60,463 bases of DNA. It comes from Mesotaenium endlicherianum (Eukaryota > Streptophyta > Zygnematophyceae > Zygnematales > Mesotaeniaceae). Positions 36,101-46,504 of this stretch are shown here, one piece after another. The notes beneath the pieces were generated by a model. That model ran no database searches and was not told the origin of the DNA. It worked only from the letters and a program-made list of their open reading frames with translations. Each line of letters begins with the position of its first letter. Positions within the stretch are counted from its first letter, which is position 1. The DNA lies in contig WELA01002336.1 in NCBI GenBank assembly GCA_009602735.1, forward strand, positions 145,530 through 205,992, in the 5' to 3' direction. The translations under genes were made by a program, and so were the position numbers.

Positions 36101-36770
36101 AGATTTTATGGAGACATTAGAAGCAGCCCTTACAGCAGCGAAGAAAGCTCTACAACACGCGCAAGATGCTCAAGCAAGAGTGGCGAACAGATCCAGAAGA
36201 GAAATTACGTACAGAGTGGGTGACAACGTGTTACTATCATCCAAGAACATTTCCCTGAACAACAGGCCTGCCGGCAGCAAGTTCTCTCCCAAGTATTTGG
36301 GACCCTTCAAGATTATCCAGCAAGTCAACCCCGTTGCTTTCAAGCTAGAACTTCCCCAGACTATGCACATCGACCCCGTATTCCACGCTTCCCTCTTCAA
36401 GCCATATGTGCAACCCGACAACAAGTTCCCAGGACGTGTGACAACCCCACCAGCCCCAACAATAGTGGATGATCATTTGGAGTACGAAGTGGAAGACATA
36501 GTGGCTATGAGAAATTTCAGGAGACAGCAGCAATACTTGATCAAGTGGAAAGGATATCCAGATTCGGAGAATAGTTGGGTGGCGGCGCACTACCTTGACA
36601 AAGTTCAGAGAAAGTTGAAGCGCTTCCATGCCGCCAACCCCCATCTTGGACCAGCCCCAAGTCTCTCTACTAGAAGCCCGAAGACTTCAGGGAGGCAGCC
36701 TGCCACCATCAAGAAGCAGCAGAAGACCCCTTGGAGGCAGCCTGCAAGAACAAGAAAGAGGAAAAATTGA
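33105..36770 (+). CDS. pol: Pol polyprotein of element A (PR-RT-RH-IN-chromodomain)
   Basis: Open frame of 1221 codons from the first ATG at 33105. The functional start is more likely the frameshift at 33168, giving a Gag-Pol fusion of about 1622 aa. Domains, numbered from 33105: aspartic protease with DSGA at 74-77; reverse transcriptase at about 260-440 with FIDD as the catalytic box (near 34387); RNase H at about 560-690 ([21 protein letters not shown]); integrase with HHCC finger at about 762-805 and a D-D-E core ([26 protein letters not shown]); a GPY/F-like segment; and a chromodomain near 36482-36630 ([15 protein letters not shown]). No stop or frameshift breaks it. The chromodomain would tether integration to heterochromatin (family knowledge). 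Confidence 0.96.
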   Translation: MLLLQGKGPSCTFMPQKVVKKRTAPVGQEPTTPRPTSREGNTPSEVETPVEDDVPAPMSLRGYLGGEKVHILVDSGAQGNFIAADFATKHGITMRTLDHDEEIMMPDGFSYTTPSKKTYPLALSIKSFKDRVVFSPMQLGKYDVILGTPWLTKHNPQVDWRTGTIKIKNDITSRICILRAIQNIQTQDIQKPAHEILLSALQLKRLVRKGHELLLALITPKDIKKDIESQEGSPVPKEIQEVFEDYKEVFSPELPKGLPPKRFVDHKIELEPGSKPISRPTFKMSYTELDEVKKQIKELLEHGFIRPSKSPFGAPVLFVKKKDGTLRMCVDYRALNKITIKNRYPLPRMDELMDRLVGAKYFTKIDLRSGYHQIRIAEPDIEKTAFRTRYGHFEFMVLPFGLTNAPATFMTMMNTIFQPMLDRFVVVFIDDILIYSKTLEEHARHLKEVLEVLKQNKLFAKESKCEFAKQEVEFLGLHVTADGIKIDPKKTTVVEEWPTPTTKKELQSFLGFANWYRKFIQGFSHIAAPLTDLLKKDRLYTWTEKEEEAFQELKRRLTTSPVLTLPSPNPDWPFHVITDASSYAIGAILLQDQGKGLQPIAYESRKLNPAEQNYTTTEREALAIVHALKVWRCYVEGRKVLVTTDHEALKHLQTQPYLSRRQARWSGYLQQYNITIQYQPGKTNPADPLSRLQLNAVMVSLKTDLEARFSAAYERDPYYKNGEAALDPCKKQEGNYWVRQDTGQRCVPNDLDLRLLLLREAHDNPLGGHFGILRTTGVLARTYCWPGMSKQVKEYCRSCDTCQRIKPSSQKAGGLLQPLPIPERQWTDISMDLIVDLPVTPRGHNAILTVVDRLTKMAHFIPTTTKATAPQLARLIFDNIFRLHGLPSRIVSDRDPRFTSHFWKNLFKNLGTSLDMSTAYHPQSDGQTERMNRTLKTSLKAYVSTLEQDWDMYLTPLEFAYNNTTQASTQESPFFLNYGFHPTTPLSFTAGHDEVPAATDFMETLEAALTAAKKALQHAQDAQARVANRSRREITYRVGDNVLLSSKNISLNNRPAGSKFSPKYLGPFKIIQQVNPVAFKLELPQTMHIDPVFHASLFKPYVQPDNKFPGRVTTPPAPTIVDDHLEYEVEDIVAMRNFRRQQQYLIKWKGYPDSENSWVAAHYLDKVQRKLKRFHAANPHLGPAPSLSTRSPKTSGRQPATIKKQQKTPWRQPARTRKRKN
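33162..33197 (+). promoter_or_regulatory. -1 ribosomal frameshift signal between gag and pol
   Basis: The heptamer AAAAAAC at 33162-33168 is in register with gag as A_AAA_AAC (codons tca aaa aac), the classic retroviral slippery site. Ten bases later a perfect 7-bp hairpin follows: GGTAGGC (33179-33185), a 5-base loop, and GCCTACC (33191-33197). The gag stop TAG (33181-33183) lies within the stem. Slipping back one base at the heptamer leads directly into the pol frame (next codons read RTAPVGQEP). Predicted fusion: 422 gag residues plus 1200 pol residues. Confidence 0.85.
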
Positions 36771-37539
36771 CATTAGACACTCTTCTCTTCTCGCAGTTTC
36801 TGGACAGAAAACTAAAACTGCTACTGGTAATAGGTCTCTGCATAATAAATTCTGAAAATTTACCTGGCTGTAGTCCATGAGTAGCCGGTCATTTAGAGTC
36901 CAAGTTTGCTCAATTTGGAGCACTGGTGAGAGAGATATGATGCTCTAAGTAGAAGGGGGTCAGGCTGCTGGCATTGTTAGGACAGAATATGCCTTCTGAC
37001 ATTGTGCCTTCCCCTGAACTTGGAATGCTCTGAAACTCAAGACTCTGGTAGAACATCTTACAGCGCCCAGTTTGAGACTTAGTTTGCAGAATTTGGAGAA
37101 GTATAGAAGGACTTATGATTTTCAGAAGTTTCTGCACAGATTTGGAGGAGTGCCTACTCTCTCAGCTCTCAACGACACTCCAGAAATGAGAATGCTCTCA
37201 AATTTGGTGACCCGGTAGAGTTCTCCGACGCGGTCCGTCTGGCACTCGAATTTTCAGATTTGGAGCAGTTCTGTGGCCGCTATGAATTTTTGAGTTCGTG
37301 GCAGATTCTGGGCCAACTTGTACAATTTTCTTTATCATTAAGGAGTAGGCTAGCCAATAAGGTCACACCACCTACGACCTTGCCTAGTCTACCTTACATG
37401 TGTAGCACCTGACTTGGCGCCTTTGACTAGTCCTCTTCACATGTGTGGCATCTGACTTGAAACTGTTGACTAGTTTGCTCCACATGTGTAAGACCTGACT
37501 TGACGCGCCGAGACGTCGCTTTTTCTATCGGGGGGGTGA
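36771..37539 (+). other. Noncoding tail and polypurine tract of element A
   Basis: About 770 bases without an open frame follow the pol stop. The seven Gs at 37530-37536 followed by TGA, directly before the 3' LTR, are the probable polypurine tract that primes plus-strand synthesis. Confidence 0.8.
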
Positions 37540-38042
37540 TGTAGTGATTTGAGTTATTATATATTAGTTTGCATATATTTTAATGTTTTCAAATATATTT
37601 GGAGTAGTATTGTGTGGAGTCAAGTGTGAATAGGTACTCTAGTAACTTGGTTCATGTCCTTTGAACCTTCCAAGGCATTTTCGAAGTTAGAGGAAAGACC
37701 TAGAAGAACTCCATGTGGCAAAAGTCAAATGTGCCATTTTTAGGTCAAAAGGACATGTGTACATTATTCTAGAAAGAGGTGGCAAGTTTTGGGATGTGTT
37801 GGGTGCCAACACATCAACATACACCTTCCTAGAAATTACTTATGTAGCAAGTATATAAACAAGAGCTAGAACATAGAAAGACATTGGAGAATCACTCTTG
37901 TACTTGCCAAAATCCAGAAATATATTAACTTTCAAGAAGCCATCTCTCTTTCAAGAAGCTACCACTTGTGTTCAAAGATCCTTGTCTTGAATAGATAAAG
38001 TATTCTGTTTTACTAAGTACTTTATCTATCTGTTTCACTACA
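37540..38042 (+). repeat. 3' LTR of element A
   Basis: 503 bases, 99.2% identical to the 5' LTR (four substitutions, no indels). Followed by the target duplication TTTGC. Confidence 0.97.
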
Positions 38043-38521
38043 TTTGCATAGAGATAAAAAAAGCTTCTGCATACAACATATCAAATGCATGTATAAAATT
38101 TTAGGCACTTCCGTTGACAAATCGGACGGAGACAAACAATGCACATCTTATATAACTAAGGGCCCGCAACCAACTTATTCTTAAGTAACTTGTCATGGCA
38201 ATTGTGCCATCTGCTTATTATGGTTGTCGCTGTCTGAAGCTATTATACTGACTGACCAGATTGCGACACAAATATGGAAATGGTTGAAGATGTACAAAAA
38301 GGTTCCTAACGAGTTCAACAATGACAGAACCATCCAATACGCCTCATATGAACTGTTGCTGAAACTCCCAATCCTGAAGGTGACTATGATACACACTACA
38401 TACATGACCAAAAATCGCTTTCGCAACTTGTTTGAGAAAAAACCTTCGAAACTTCCAAAAAACTTGTCATGAAGCGCAAGACTTGGCACAATAAGGCCCA
38501 ACCTTAACACAAACAACCTTC

Positions 38522-40363
38522 TCACTTTCCAAACATAGAGCGAAACCACCAAAAGCCATGAGTGTCGTCCTTTCGAGCACCATCACCATCAACCACGCCT
38601 TCAGGATGCTCGGTTTTCTTCAACTTGGACACATCATAGCCTTGCTCTGTGGCCACCTCCATGAGCTTCGCGTATGTCTCGTCGGCCATCTGTGGCGTCC
38701 TCGACAGTACCTGCAGTGATAAATACCACGCCCAAGAGGGAGGCCAGACACGTCCAAAATTTATTGTACACAACAATGAAGAAACACAAAACTGGAATGC
38801 ATCACGGCTTTCATACTCAAAAGCTTTCTATTGGCACAACCCGTCTCACATCCATCGTTTACAGCCAACAACATGCACCAGTTGCTCAAAGTTTGACTAC
38901 AGAAGCTGGTTTCAAAGCAGGACCAGGTTACATCTTAAGGATCAAAAGGTTGGTATATTTTTAACCAGTGAAAAACGGTTATACGCCGCAACAACCTTTT
39001 GCTGGTCGCTGTAACAAAACAAAATTCTCCTGCACACTGCAAATTCTGGAGGACTGCAGGCTTTATTCACAATCAAAGCCCACATGGAGCCATCAGACCG
39101 CACTGTGATGAAGTTGAGGCACCGAAGGCGATGACTTCCTCCCTCACTCATAACTGACCGACCTAAGCCGATGTTGCTCTCTTAAAATGGTGCCAAATCA
39201 AGCTCAAAAACTACTCACACTCAGGCAAGCATGCACCTACGAACTTGCACATCACTTGTCAGGTGCAGGCAAGCAAGAAAAAATTTGTATCTCAAAGAGC
39301 CCCCACAGAGCTGGAAGAACTGAAGGACCAAGTAATTACTATCGTAAGCAAAAGGAAGATACAGAAAGAAACAGGAGAAACAGGAAGGCCAACGGAAGAG
39401 GGGAATGACAGAGCTGGAAGAAACCGAGCGCATATAAAGTGCAGGTTTGACAAGCGCTGCACAGAAGACTCTGTGAGAAGGGAGAGGGAGGGCAACAAGA
39501 GGAGGAAAGGCCTTGCTCCGAGAGCTTCCTGAGATGAGAGCAAGAGCGTCGCATCACACAATCAGGATCACGCTCCCAGAGTAGTATCTCTCCTAGCCCC
39601 CCACCCCCCTCGCTAGGCCTCCGCTTAAATTGAAGTGAAACAAGCTCGTGGACTTGGAAGACAAACTCCTTCTGAGCTTGTGCATTCTTGAAGGCTAAGC
39701 ATGCAACGGTCTGCAGCCTCTATGAAGCCTCTACTCCCCTCTAGAGCAGAAACTTACATCAGGAAGATGTGTGAAGAAAAGCTTCTAATGCACACGCTAA
39801 TTTCTCATGTATTTCAGGACGCATGAAGAAATGTGCACGTTAGAAGCACATCCAGTTCGGCTAACTCTTCTCAGCACAAGAAAGAGTACACACTCCTCAC
39901 CAATACATGCAGCACATAGCATGGTAAATGCGTCTTCACCTCTACCAGTCTCAGCGACAGGCCTTCCGCACATACACACACATGCAAGCAGGACGAGCCT
40001 CCTCAAACTCCTGCATGCCTAACAACAATCACCCCCATCCGCTACTAGTAAATTTTGCGCTGCCCTACTTGTAATGCCTCTGCTACAGAACCTGCATCTT
40101 CCTGCGAAGAACTGGAACAAGTTATAGAGGGAGGACAAAAGTGGGTGTCTCGCATGTGCATGTGACGAGTGGTAATCCATCCCATCTCATATCAAGCTCT
40201 GAATACCCTAATAGACATAGCATAGCAGTTCAATTTCCTGCCGCAAACTGTATACACTGCCCAAAACAAATCTGACACCCAAGACACGTGAACTTATGAT
40301 TGCGGAAAGAAGACCACAAACCCGGCGCACGCACACATGTGCTGGAGTGTGCATGTGCATGTA

Positions 40364-40417
<54 letters not shown>

Positions 40418-42113
40418 CGCGTGCTCGAGCTACCTCACAGGCATGCACACATACCCAGAGAAACTTGCGGCTGGGCTGCCCCACGAGCGCGTAGGTGTAG
40501 TTCTCCTTGTCCAGCGCCATAACCCAGTAGTCCCCGCGCACCGGGAAGAGCGGCAGGAAGGGAGGCACCCAGAACTGCACAATGAACTTGGCCTCCTCGC
40601 TCTTGGCATCAACCTTCCACGCCTTGCCCTGCACCAACCCGTGTACGTGCTGACCAATCATCACAGGAGTACCATGCGATTGCTACATGGGATTGCTCTT
40701 TTGGATAGAGAATTGATGGGCACACGTGGTCAAGTGCCACCAAAACAGGAAGAAAGAAGGGACCATGCACCTAGGGTGTGGACTTATTATACTAATGACT
40801 GGTGTAGGAAAACTGTGACGAGGGAGATAAATACACGGGACCTGGTCCACATAAGTTGGCGCAGGTGGGGTGTGCACAATACTACCACTACGTGCAAATA
40901 TCTATTTGTGTGTTTATGTCCATCAACTTACATACGAGCATACACAAACACATATCATCACATATATGTGTTTAGAGGTATACATAAGACGCTACTTTTG
41001 ACCTGGGGCCAGCTTGTCCTCAGGTGCTAAGCAAGTGGCAAATAAAACAATGGTCAGGCCGTGCTGGGACTAACCAGACTAAAATTTTATGCGGCGACAG
41101 AGGGATATAGCACTAGGCCATACATTGAATTTAACAGTAACTTAGTTCCCCAATTCCTCTGCTAGAACGTGCATTAATAATGCATAGAGGTAACACCTTC
41201 AGCAGCAAAGTTTTGCCCCAGTTGATCCCCATACCTCATCTCAAACTATTATGCATCTCACAAGAGACATAGATGCAGATGAGTGAGTCAAAATCATCCT
41301 GCACCAAGTGCCCTAAAAGACGCTGCTATAGCTTCTTTCGCCACACAACCCTTCATTCCCTTCACCGCCCTGACCACCGTTCCCCTGCCCTTTCCAAGAT
41401 TTACAAGCTCCCTTAAGCTGACATCTCGCTTCAGAATCTTGCATGCAGCCAAGATTTCTTAACTGTCAAAGGATGTGTCCCTAGCTTTTGAGTAAGTTAG
41501 GATCAAGACCTCTTATAACCCCTTAATGCTGTCATGCTTCAGACCAAGATCAACCAAGTTCGTGTCCCCTGTCTCCCAAATGCTGGACATCCTGAGGGTC
41601 AGGCTAAACAAGCATAAACACAGCAAGTTCGGGCTCCAGTCGGCAATGCAGTTCAACTTAGTACAACTCGTATAGGAAATAATTAAATTTGCAAGAGTTT
41701 ATGATTTATAGGGAAAAATCAGATCTGCAAAGAGTTTATGACCTCCTCCGTACATTTCTGTGTGAAACAAACTCCATGAGAAAAAGTATCAATATCTACA
41801 ATAAAGAGTAAGTCTGGTCTTCTTGCTGTGACCCATACTTGCCTATCTTTATAGCCACTTAAAGGTCATTGGTGATCAATCATCCTTGCGATGGAAGAAA
41901 GGATGGTACCTCAATGGAAGCTCGCACGGCATTGGTCCACGTCTCATTAACGACACCCACGGTACCATCTGGGCGCAACGTATAGTTAGCTCGTGAATTT
42001 GTCCCAGTTTTTGGCTGAAACGTTGAAGGCATGGAAGCTATCTCAAACCAGCGTCCCATGTAGCGCTGAAGGTCTAACCCAGTCACTACCTCGACAGGCT
42101 TATCGGAAGCCAT
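38522..42113 (-). CDS. TIL: Temperature-induced lipocalin (TIL)
   Basis: Three exons in phase 0: 42113-41910, 40628-40455 and 38710-38522, giving 188 aa. The ATG at 42113 opens the frame. The protein shows the lipocalin signature GRWFEIASMP (residues 20-29), the NETW segment, the proline-rich FWVPPFLPLFPV loop, GDYWV, GQPSRKFLWVLSRTPQM and the C-terminal WWFRSMFGK. These are hallmarks of plant TILs, small beta-barrel proteins without signal peptide that sit at the plasma membrane and protect lipids under heat, cold, salt and oxidative stress (family knowledge). Length is typical. The introns carry a (TG)n(AG)n tract next to exon 2. Element A inserted about 480 bases past the stop. Confidence 0.96.
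40363..40418. repeat. (TG)n(AG)n compound microsatellite in TIL intron 2
   Basis: About 30 bases of GT alternation pass directly into about 25 bases of GA alternation, roughly 35 bases from the donor of exon 2. Confidence 0.9.
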
Positions 42114-43578
42114 ACCAGGGTATTGTTCTAAGCACTGGCTGAGGCCTTTCGCAGGAAGAAGAGCTTGATTAAATACAACTTATGCACAAGTAAAAGTTGG
42201 GAAGAAATGCAACCGAAATATGCAAGAGAGCCCTGTAACCCTTCTAGTCCTTACTCTACCGTCACAAAATTTGCGTGTTAATTGGTTCTCGTGCATGAGC
42301 AACTTAAGTTGCGCGTGGCAGTGCCTGCTATTTAGCAGTGCTTTCGTGCAGCTCTTGTGTGCTCTCGTCACGTTCCGAACTCTTCCGAAGACTTTCAGTG
42401 CCACTTCGGTACGAATTCTGATGAGAAGTTCTAGGAAGCGATGGGACCATGGATGGGACATGGTGGATTGACACGCGCTAAGAGAATACGTGGAAGGACA
42501 TTTATAATCGCAGGCCGGATAGCTTACAAATTAAAAACCACCGAGAAAGACCTGGTGAACACGGCTGCTGTGTCGATGAACGCGTGGATATCGACTTGTT
42601 TTGATTTAACAATTCATTTGTATGTCCATGAAATCTTCATATACATCTAAATGAGATAATGCAGGTTGGAATAAATTAAGAGTGCACGGATGTCGCGACT
42701 ACTATCCGTTTGACGGTGCCGCACGTGCAGCGCAAGCTACGGCCACCCAGGTACGGAAAGTCAACGTTGACTCACCGACCACTTGACTGATTTCGTCGCA
42801 GTCAGCGGTTATGTCAGCATCAAGACCACTGGCAAGGGGTCAATGTCAATGTGCCCCACACCCAGGAATGGGGGAGATTTTGACAGCATAGACAGCCGTG
42901 AGACTAGAAGCTGGGGATCGGTGATGAGCCGCCCAGCAGGTACCAAGTCCACTATTGTGTGACTGGCAAATTATGCCAGGTCATGGCCGCAATGCCAAGA
43001 TAGATTACGGCCGCTCGAGTGGGAATCTTGAGCAAGTGGCATTTTCTTGTACACATTGTGCAGGAGCTCTTAGTCACGAGCCAATTAGGCGTGACTGCCA
43101 GTTGAGAAGCTAAGCAGCCACGCGCGACAGTCACGAGGTGTGCATGCATGCTGAGTGACTACGAGTTTGAGTTGAGCATGGCTAGGCAGAAGCGACATGC
43201 AGCTAAGCTTTGTGACTAAGCACGGCATTCTCGAAGGATGACGCTGTGTGGTGCCTGCGAAAGGCACGAACCTTGCCTGAGACATGTCATTCACTCTCAC
43301 GCACTTTTGCCAAGAAGCAGAGGAAGCAGAAGGAAGGAGAAGAAGGGCGCGAAGAAGAAGAAGGAGTTTCCAAGGCCATTGGAGGGCCGAGGCCCCACGC
43401 TTCTGCCGACGCTGAAGATTCTTCTCAGTGTATCATAGATAAGTTAGGATTGTAGGAGTTCCCAAGAGGGAATCTCACTGTTGACAGCAGGAGGACTGCA
43501 GAATAGAATCTGTTAGGAGATCAGCACGGATTCGGCCGAACGCCACAAGTGTTTGTGAAGCAGCCTTAAAATGGTGAG
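42114..43578. other. Upstream region of the TIL gene
   Basis: No gene is seen. It contains the presumed TIL promoter (transcription leftwards). Two perfect palindromes lie close together: GCACGTGC at 42721-42728 (G-box core) and AGTCAACGTTGACT at 42759-42772 (two inverted W-box cores). A purine-rich stretch lies at 43310-43370. Confidence 0.5.
42721..42772. promoter_or_regulatory. Candidate stress-type cis elements upstream of TIL
   Basis: The 8-base palindrome GCACGTGC holds the CACGTG G-box core bound by bZIP and bHLH factors. The 14-base palindrome AGTCAACGTTGACT contains TTGACT on both strands, the W-box core of WRKY factors (binding specificities are family knowledge). Both lie 600-660 bases upstream of the TIL ATG. 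Function here is inference. Confidence 0.35.
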
Positions 43579-45663
43579 TTGTGTGTTGGTTTCCAGGTTC
43601 TGATTGAGAATGTACATCCAGGGATGGATTATAACCAGATGAAGTCAGGAGATCCATGGCTGATTTTCGACTCCACCTTGGGTCATCATGTATTGATCAA
43701 CGACGCCAGGCACGGAGGACTCTCACACCGGGCCAGACTATTCGGGACCAACAATATGTCCATTGAAATCGACGCACGACGGGGAAGCACAGTGGAGAGA
43801 GCCGACAGCTGAAGAGAAGGGAAGGTGCCTGGGTGTACCCAACTCCATTGCACAAGAAATTGTTGCGATGGTGGGATAGGACGACGCTGGGAAGATATTC
43901 GGCAATATGATTGGGCTTCACTCCATGACATGGTTGGTGGAGACGATTATGACTTGGCAGCAGATGACGTTCTCTAACAAGCCTATGCCCAGGCCGAGAC
44001 CAGTAACGATTGGAGTCCATGTGGTGCCAACCTCTGATCAGAGAGCTATCAGAGAAGCGCATCGGCGACAAGAAGAACATAGTGTTGAAAGGGACGCAGC
44101 TGAGGTTGACCAAGATGAAACACTCAGAGAAACCAGAGTGGTGGAGCTGACCAAGTGTCAAGACCTATTGGCGCGAATTGACAATCGGATGGCGGCTCAA
44201 CACGACCCTCTGGAAAGAGAGCTGCGAAGGCTGCGAGAAGACGTAGCCATGGAAGACCAGGCAACTGGTGCAGCAAACCCTTTGGTGAGCGCTGCAGCAA
44301 GCAAACCACAGGAGGTTCCATTATCTGCAGAACGTGCCAGCCAGGTATTTGTGAGGATGCCGGAATGGGAGGACGACACCAATCTGAGTTACGAAATATG
44401 GCTCCAGACCAGGTCTACGAAAGCCCATCCCCAGACGCGGTAACGTCAAGATATGAAGAACGCCAGTGCAGTATTGGCGAATGGGCCGAAGAATGCAGTC
44501 AGAATTCTGGAAATTCTGGAGAGTCTGGAAAGACCATTTGCCTGGAGGTAATTTTTGAAGAACGCAGGAGGGAGACGGTCGAGAGATTGCCCGCTACACC
44601 TGTTCTGACGAACCCAGAGTCAGAGGCCAAGGGGCAACCACAAGACACAGTTGGCAGCACAGCTGAGTCGATTACCAGGCAAATCATGGAACAAGTGCTG
44701 GAAGCAGACGCCCCTCGACTCAAGGAAGAGAAAGTGGCGAAAGCAGCTCTCGCTCTACAGTCAGCCATCATCAACATGGTGAGGCTCAACACAGGAGGGG
44801 ATGAAGAATTGCCGCCTCCTGGAACAGAGAAGCCGGAGGAGGAAGAGGATGCAGAGATGCAAGGCCTCTCGGAGTTGGAGTTGCCATCACTCAACAATGA
44901 AGGGGACGCCAGGGAAGAAATTCCACGTTTTCCTACGCCAGAGTTGGATCAGTTTGACTTACAGGATCTGAGGACAGACGACTGGGTAGCTGATCACTTG
45001 ATGGGACCAAGCCCGGCAGACCTTTATGAAGAACTAAGGTCACCAACATCCAGTACCCATACTGCCAGTTTTTCAGTGGCATAGCCTAAGTCAACAGTAC
45101 GACCGCCGCAACGGCAGGAGGTGACTGCCTGCACTGCTAAAGTGGAGACAGCCCAAGGTAAGCCCGAGAGTCGTGCAAACAGACCAAGGAAGGTGGCACG
45201 TGAGGGTAACGCATCTTTTAGAAGGATGCTAAAGCGATATTTCAAGCATAAGGGGAAGGTTTAGAGAAAGGACGTTCCGCGAGGAACCACAGCCCCACCT
45301 CCTCCGCCTCTGCGGGATATTCTACAGAGAGAGAGAGAGGACGGCTTGATTCGCAGGGCAATGGCATTAGGCATCAGTATGCCGCCAGGCATTAACACGC
45401 CCTTGGTGCAACTATCAAACCTTAGGATGCAGAGGCCGGAGGCACCTGCTCCCCCGACACCTGCAATCCCAGAATGGGAACTGATGGATCTGAGAAACAC
45501 CATCAGCCGCTTGACCGCAGCAGACGATGCTTTCCTCACAAAACTAGCGGCACCTCAAAGGCCGCAAACATTGACGCAGGCATGGACGGTCACACCACCT
45601 GCATGGGAGGAGTATGGCACGACCGTCGCCCGCATGGCTATTTTTGAGCAAGAATGGGGCTAG
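43579..45663 (+). pseudogene. Degenerate coding remnant of unknown family
   Basis: A long plus-strand coding trace in pieces. It includes 43579-43812, an open stretch after that in the same frame (EDIRQYDWASLHDMVGGDDY), then 43907-44443 in another frame, 44365-45084 back in the first frame, and 45346-45663 still in that frame. In-frame TAG codons at 45082-45084 and 45262-45264 interrupt it, and indels near 43975 and 44395 change frame. The predicted protein is rich in Glu, Gln and Pro, with a probable coiled coil (RRQEEHSVERDAAEVDQDE). I do not recognise it. It ends ten bases before the LTR of element B, so it may be retroelement gag or a host gene cut by that insertion. Confidence 0.5.
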
Positions 45664-45672
45664 GTAATCAGC

Positions 45673-46391
45673 TGAAATGAATCGACTTACCAAATAGGCG
45701 ATTAACAATTAATAAAGATCTTTATATCAGCAAGTAATCTTTATGGTATTTCCGTTAACTAGTTAAACGGCAAAGGACAATACACTAGCAGGAAATAATA
45801 CTCGTAAGTCAAATGCGAGTAAACTAGCATCAATGATGCAAATCAGTAAACTCATACATAAGCAAGGTTAGAAGACAGTGCGTATCAATGGCTTCTCGCC
45901 TTGGATTCAGATCTCTCTCAGTAAGCTGTACAAGAGAGTTGGCCTCGTTTCCGAATGCCGAACTCGAGAGCAATGCCTAGCATATGTACATGGAATGAGT
46001 TTACTGTTCAACGGTCAGTGCGATGGCACCGCCTACCCGGGAGTTAACCACGTTGGTAGGACCTCGGTTAACCAAATCCACCGCCATCTCCCATCATCCC
46101 GAATAGCCATCCATCATAGGGATGTCATCTGGCTATTCATCTAGCATATCGCACTTAGATGCATATCAAGGCAGTTCGCTGCTACCGAGTACGGAAGTCA
46201 GCTGGCTGTCAAAGAATGTGTCAGCAAGCTGACTTAAGTGGACTTCAGCCTGCTGCTTCCTGCTGAGTCATTAAACTGATAATTATGTAAAGTCCAGCAG
46301 ACTGACTATTAACTAAAGTTCAGCAGGCTGAACTTAATTAACTATTATATTTAAATGAATATTATATCCACTAATATACTGATTCATTACA
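45673..46391 (-). repeat. 3' LTR of element B
   Basis: About 719 bases, diverged from 54546-55250 but clearly homologous along its length. It begins on the minus strand with TGTAATGAATC, preceded by a purine run (TTGGAGGGAT, 46402-46392) that fits a polypurine tract. The left boundary is uncertain by a few bases. Confidence 0.8.
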
Positions 46392-46504
46392 ATCCCTCCA
46401 ACTTAACTTGTTGTCGCCTCGACAACATTAAACTGCAGAAATTTTAAATAAGGGAACTGAACCTGACCAGCCTCCCTTACTGACTGCCTCTTCAGCGTGT
46501 CACC

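Larger units (their letters stand above)
31363..38042 (+). mobile_element. Intact chromovirus-type Ty3/Gypsy LTR retrotransposon (element A)
   Basis: Two 503-base LTRs (31363-31865 and 37540-38042) begin TGTAG and end CTACA and differ at only four positions. The 5-base target duplication TTTGC is present on both sides (31358-31362 and 38043-38047). Between the LTRs come a tRNA-iMet primer site, gag, pol (protease, reverse transcriptase, RNase H, integrase, chromodomain), a noncoding tail and a polypurine tract. All coding frames are open. The order PR-RT-RH-IN with a C-terminal chromodomain defines chromoviruses within Metaviridae (family knowledge). The element lies about 480 bases downstream of the TIL stop codon, in the opposite orientation. 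The intact frames and near-identical LTRs indicate a recent insertion. Confidence 0.97.

Noticed and set aside
42370..42440. Heat-shock elements upstream of TIL (TTCCGAA twice)
   Set aside because: The spacing between TTC and GAA is one base, not the two of a true HSE.
43907..44443. A complete 178-aa gene
   Set aside because: Its C-terminal tail is unlike the rest, and the coding trace continues in another frame, so it is a fragment of a broken frame.
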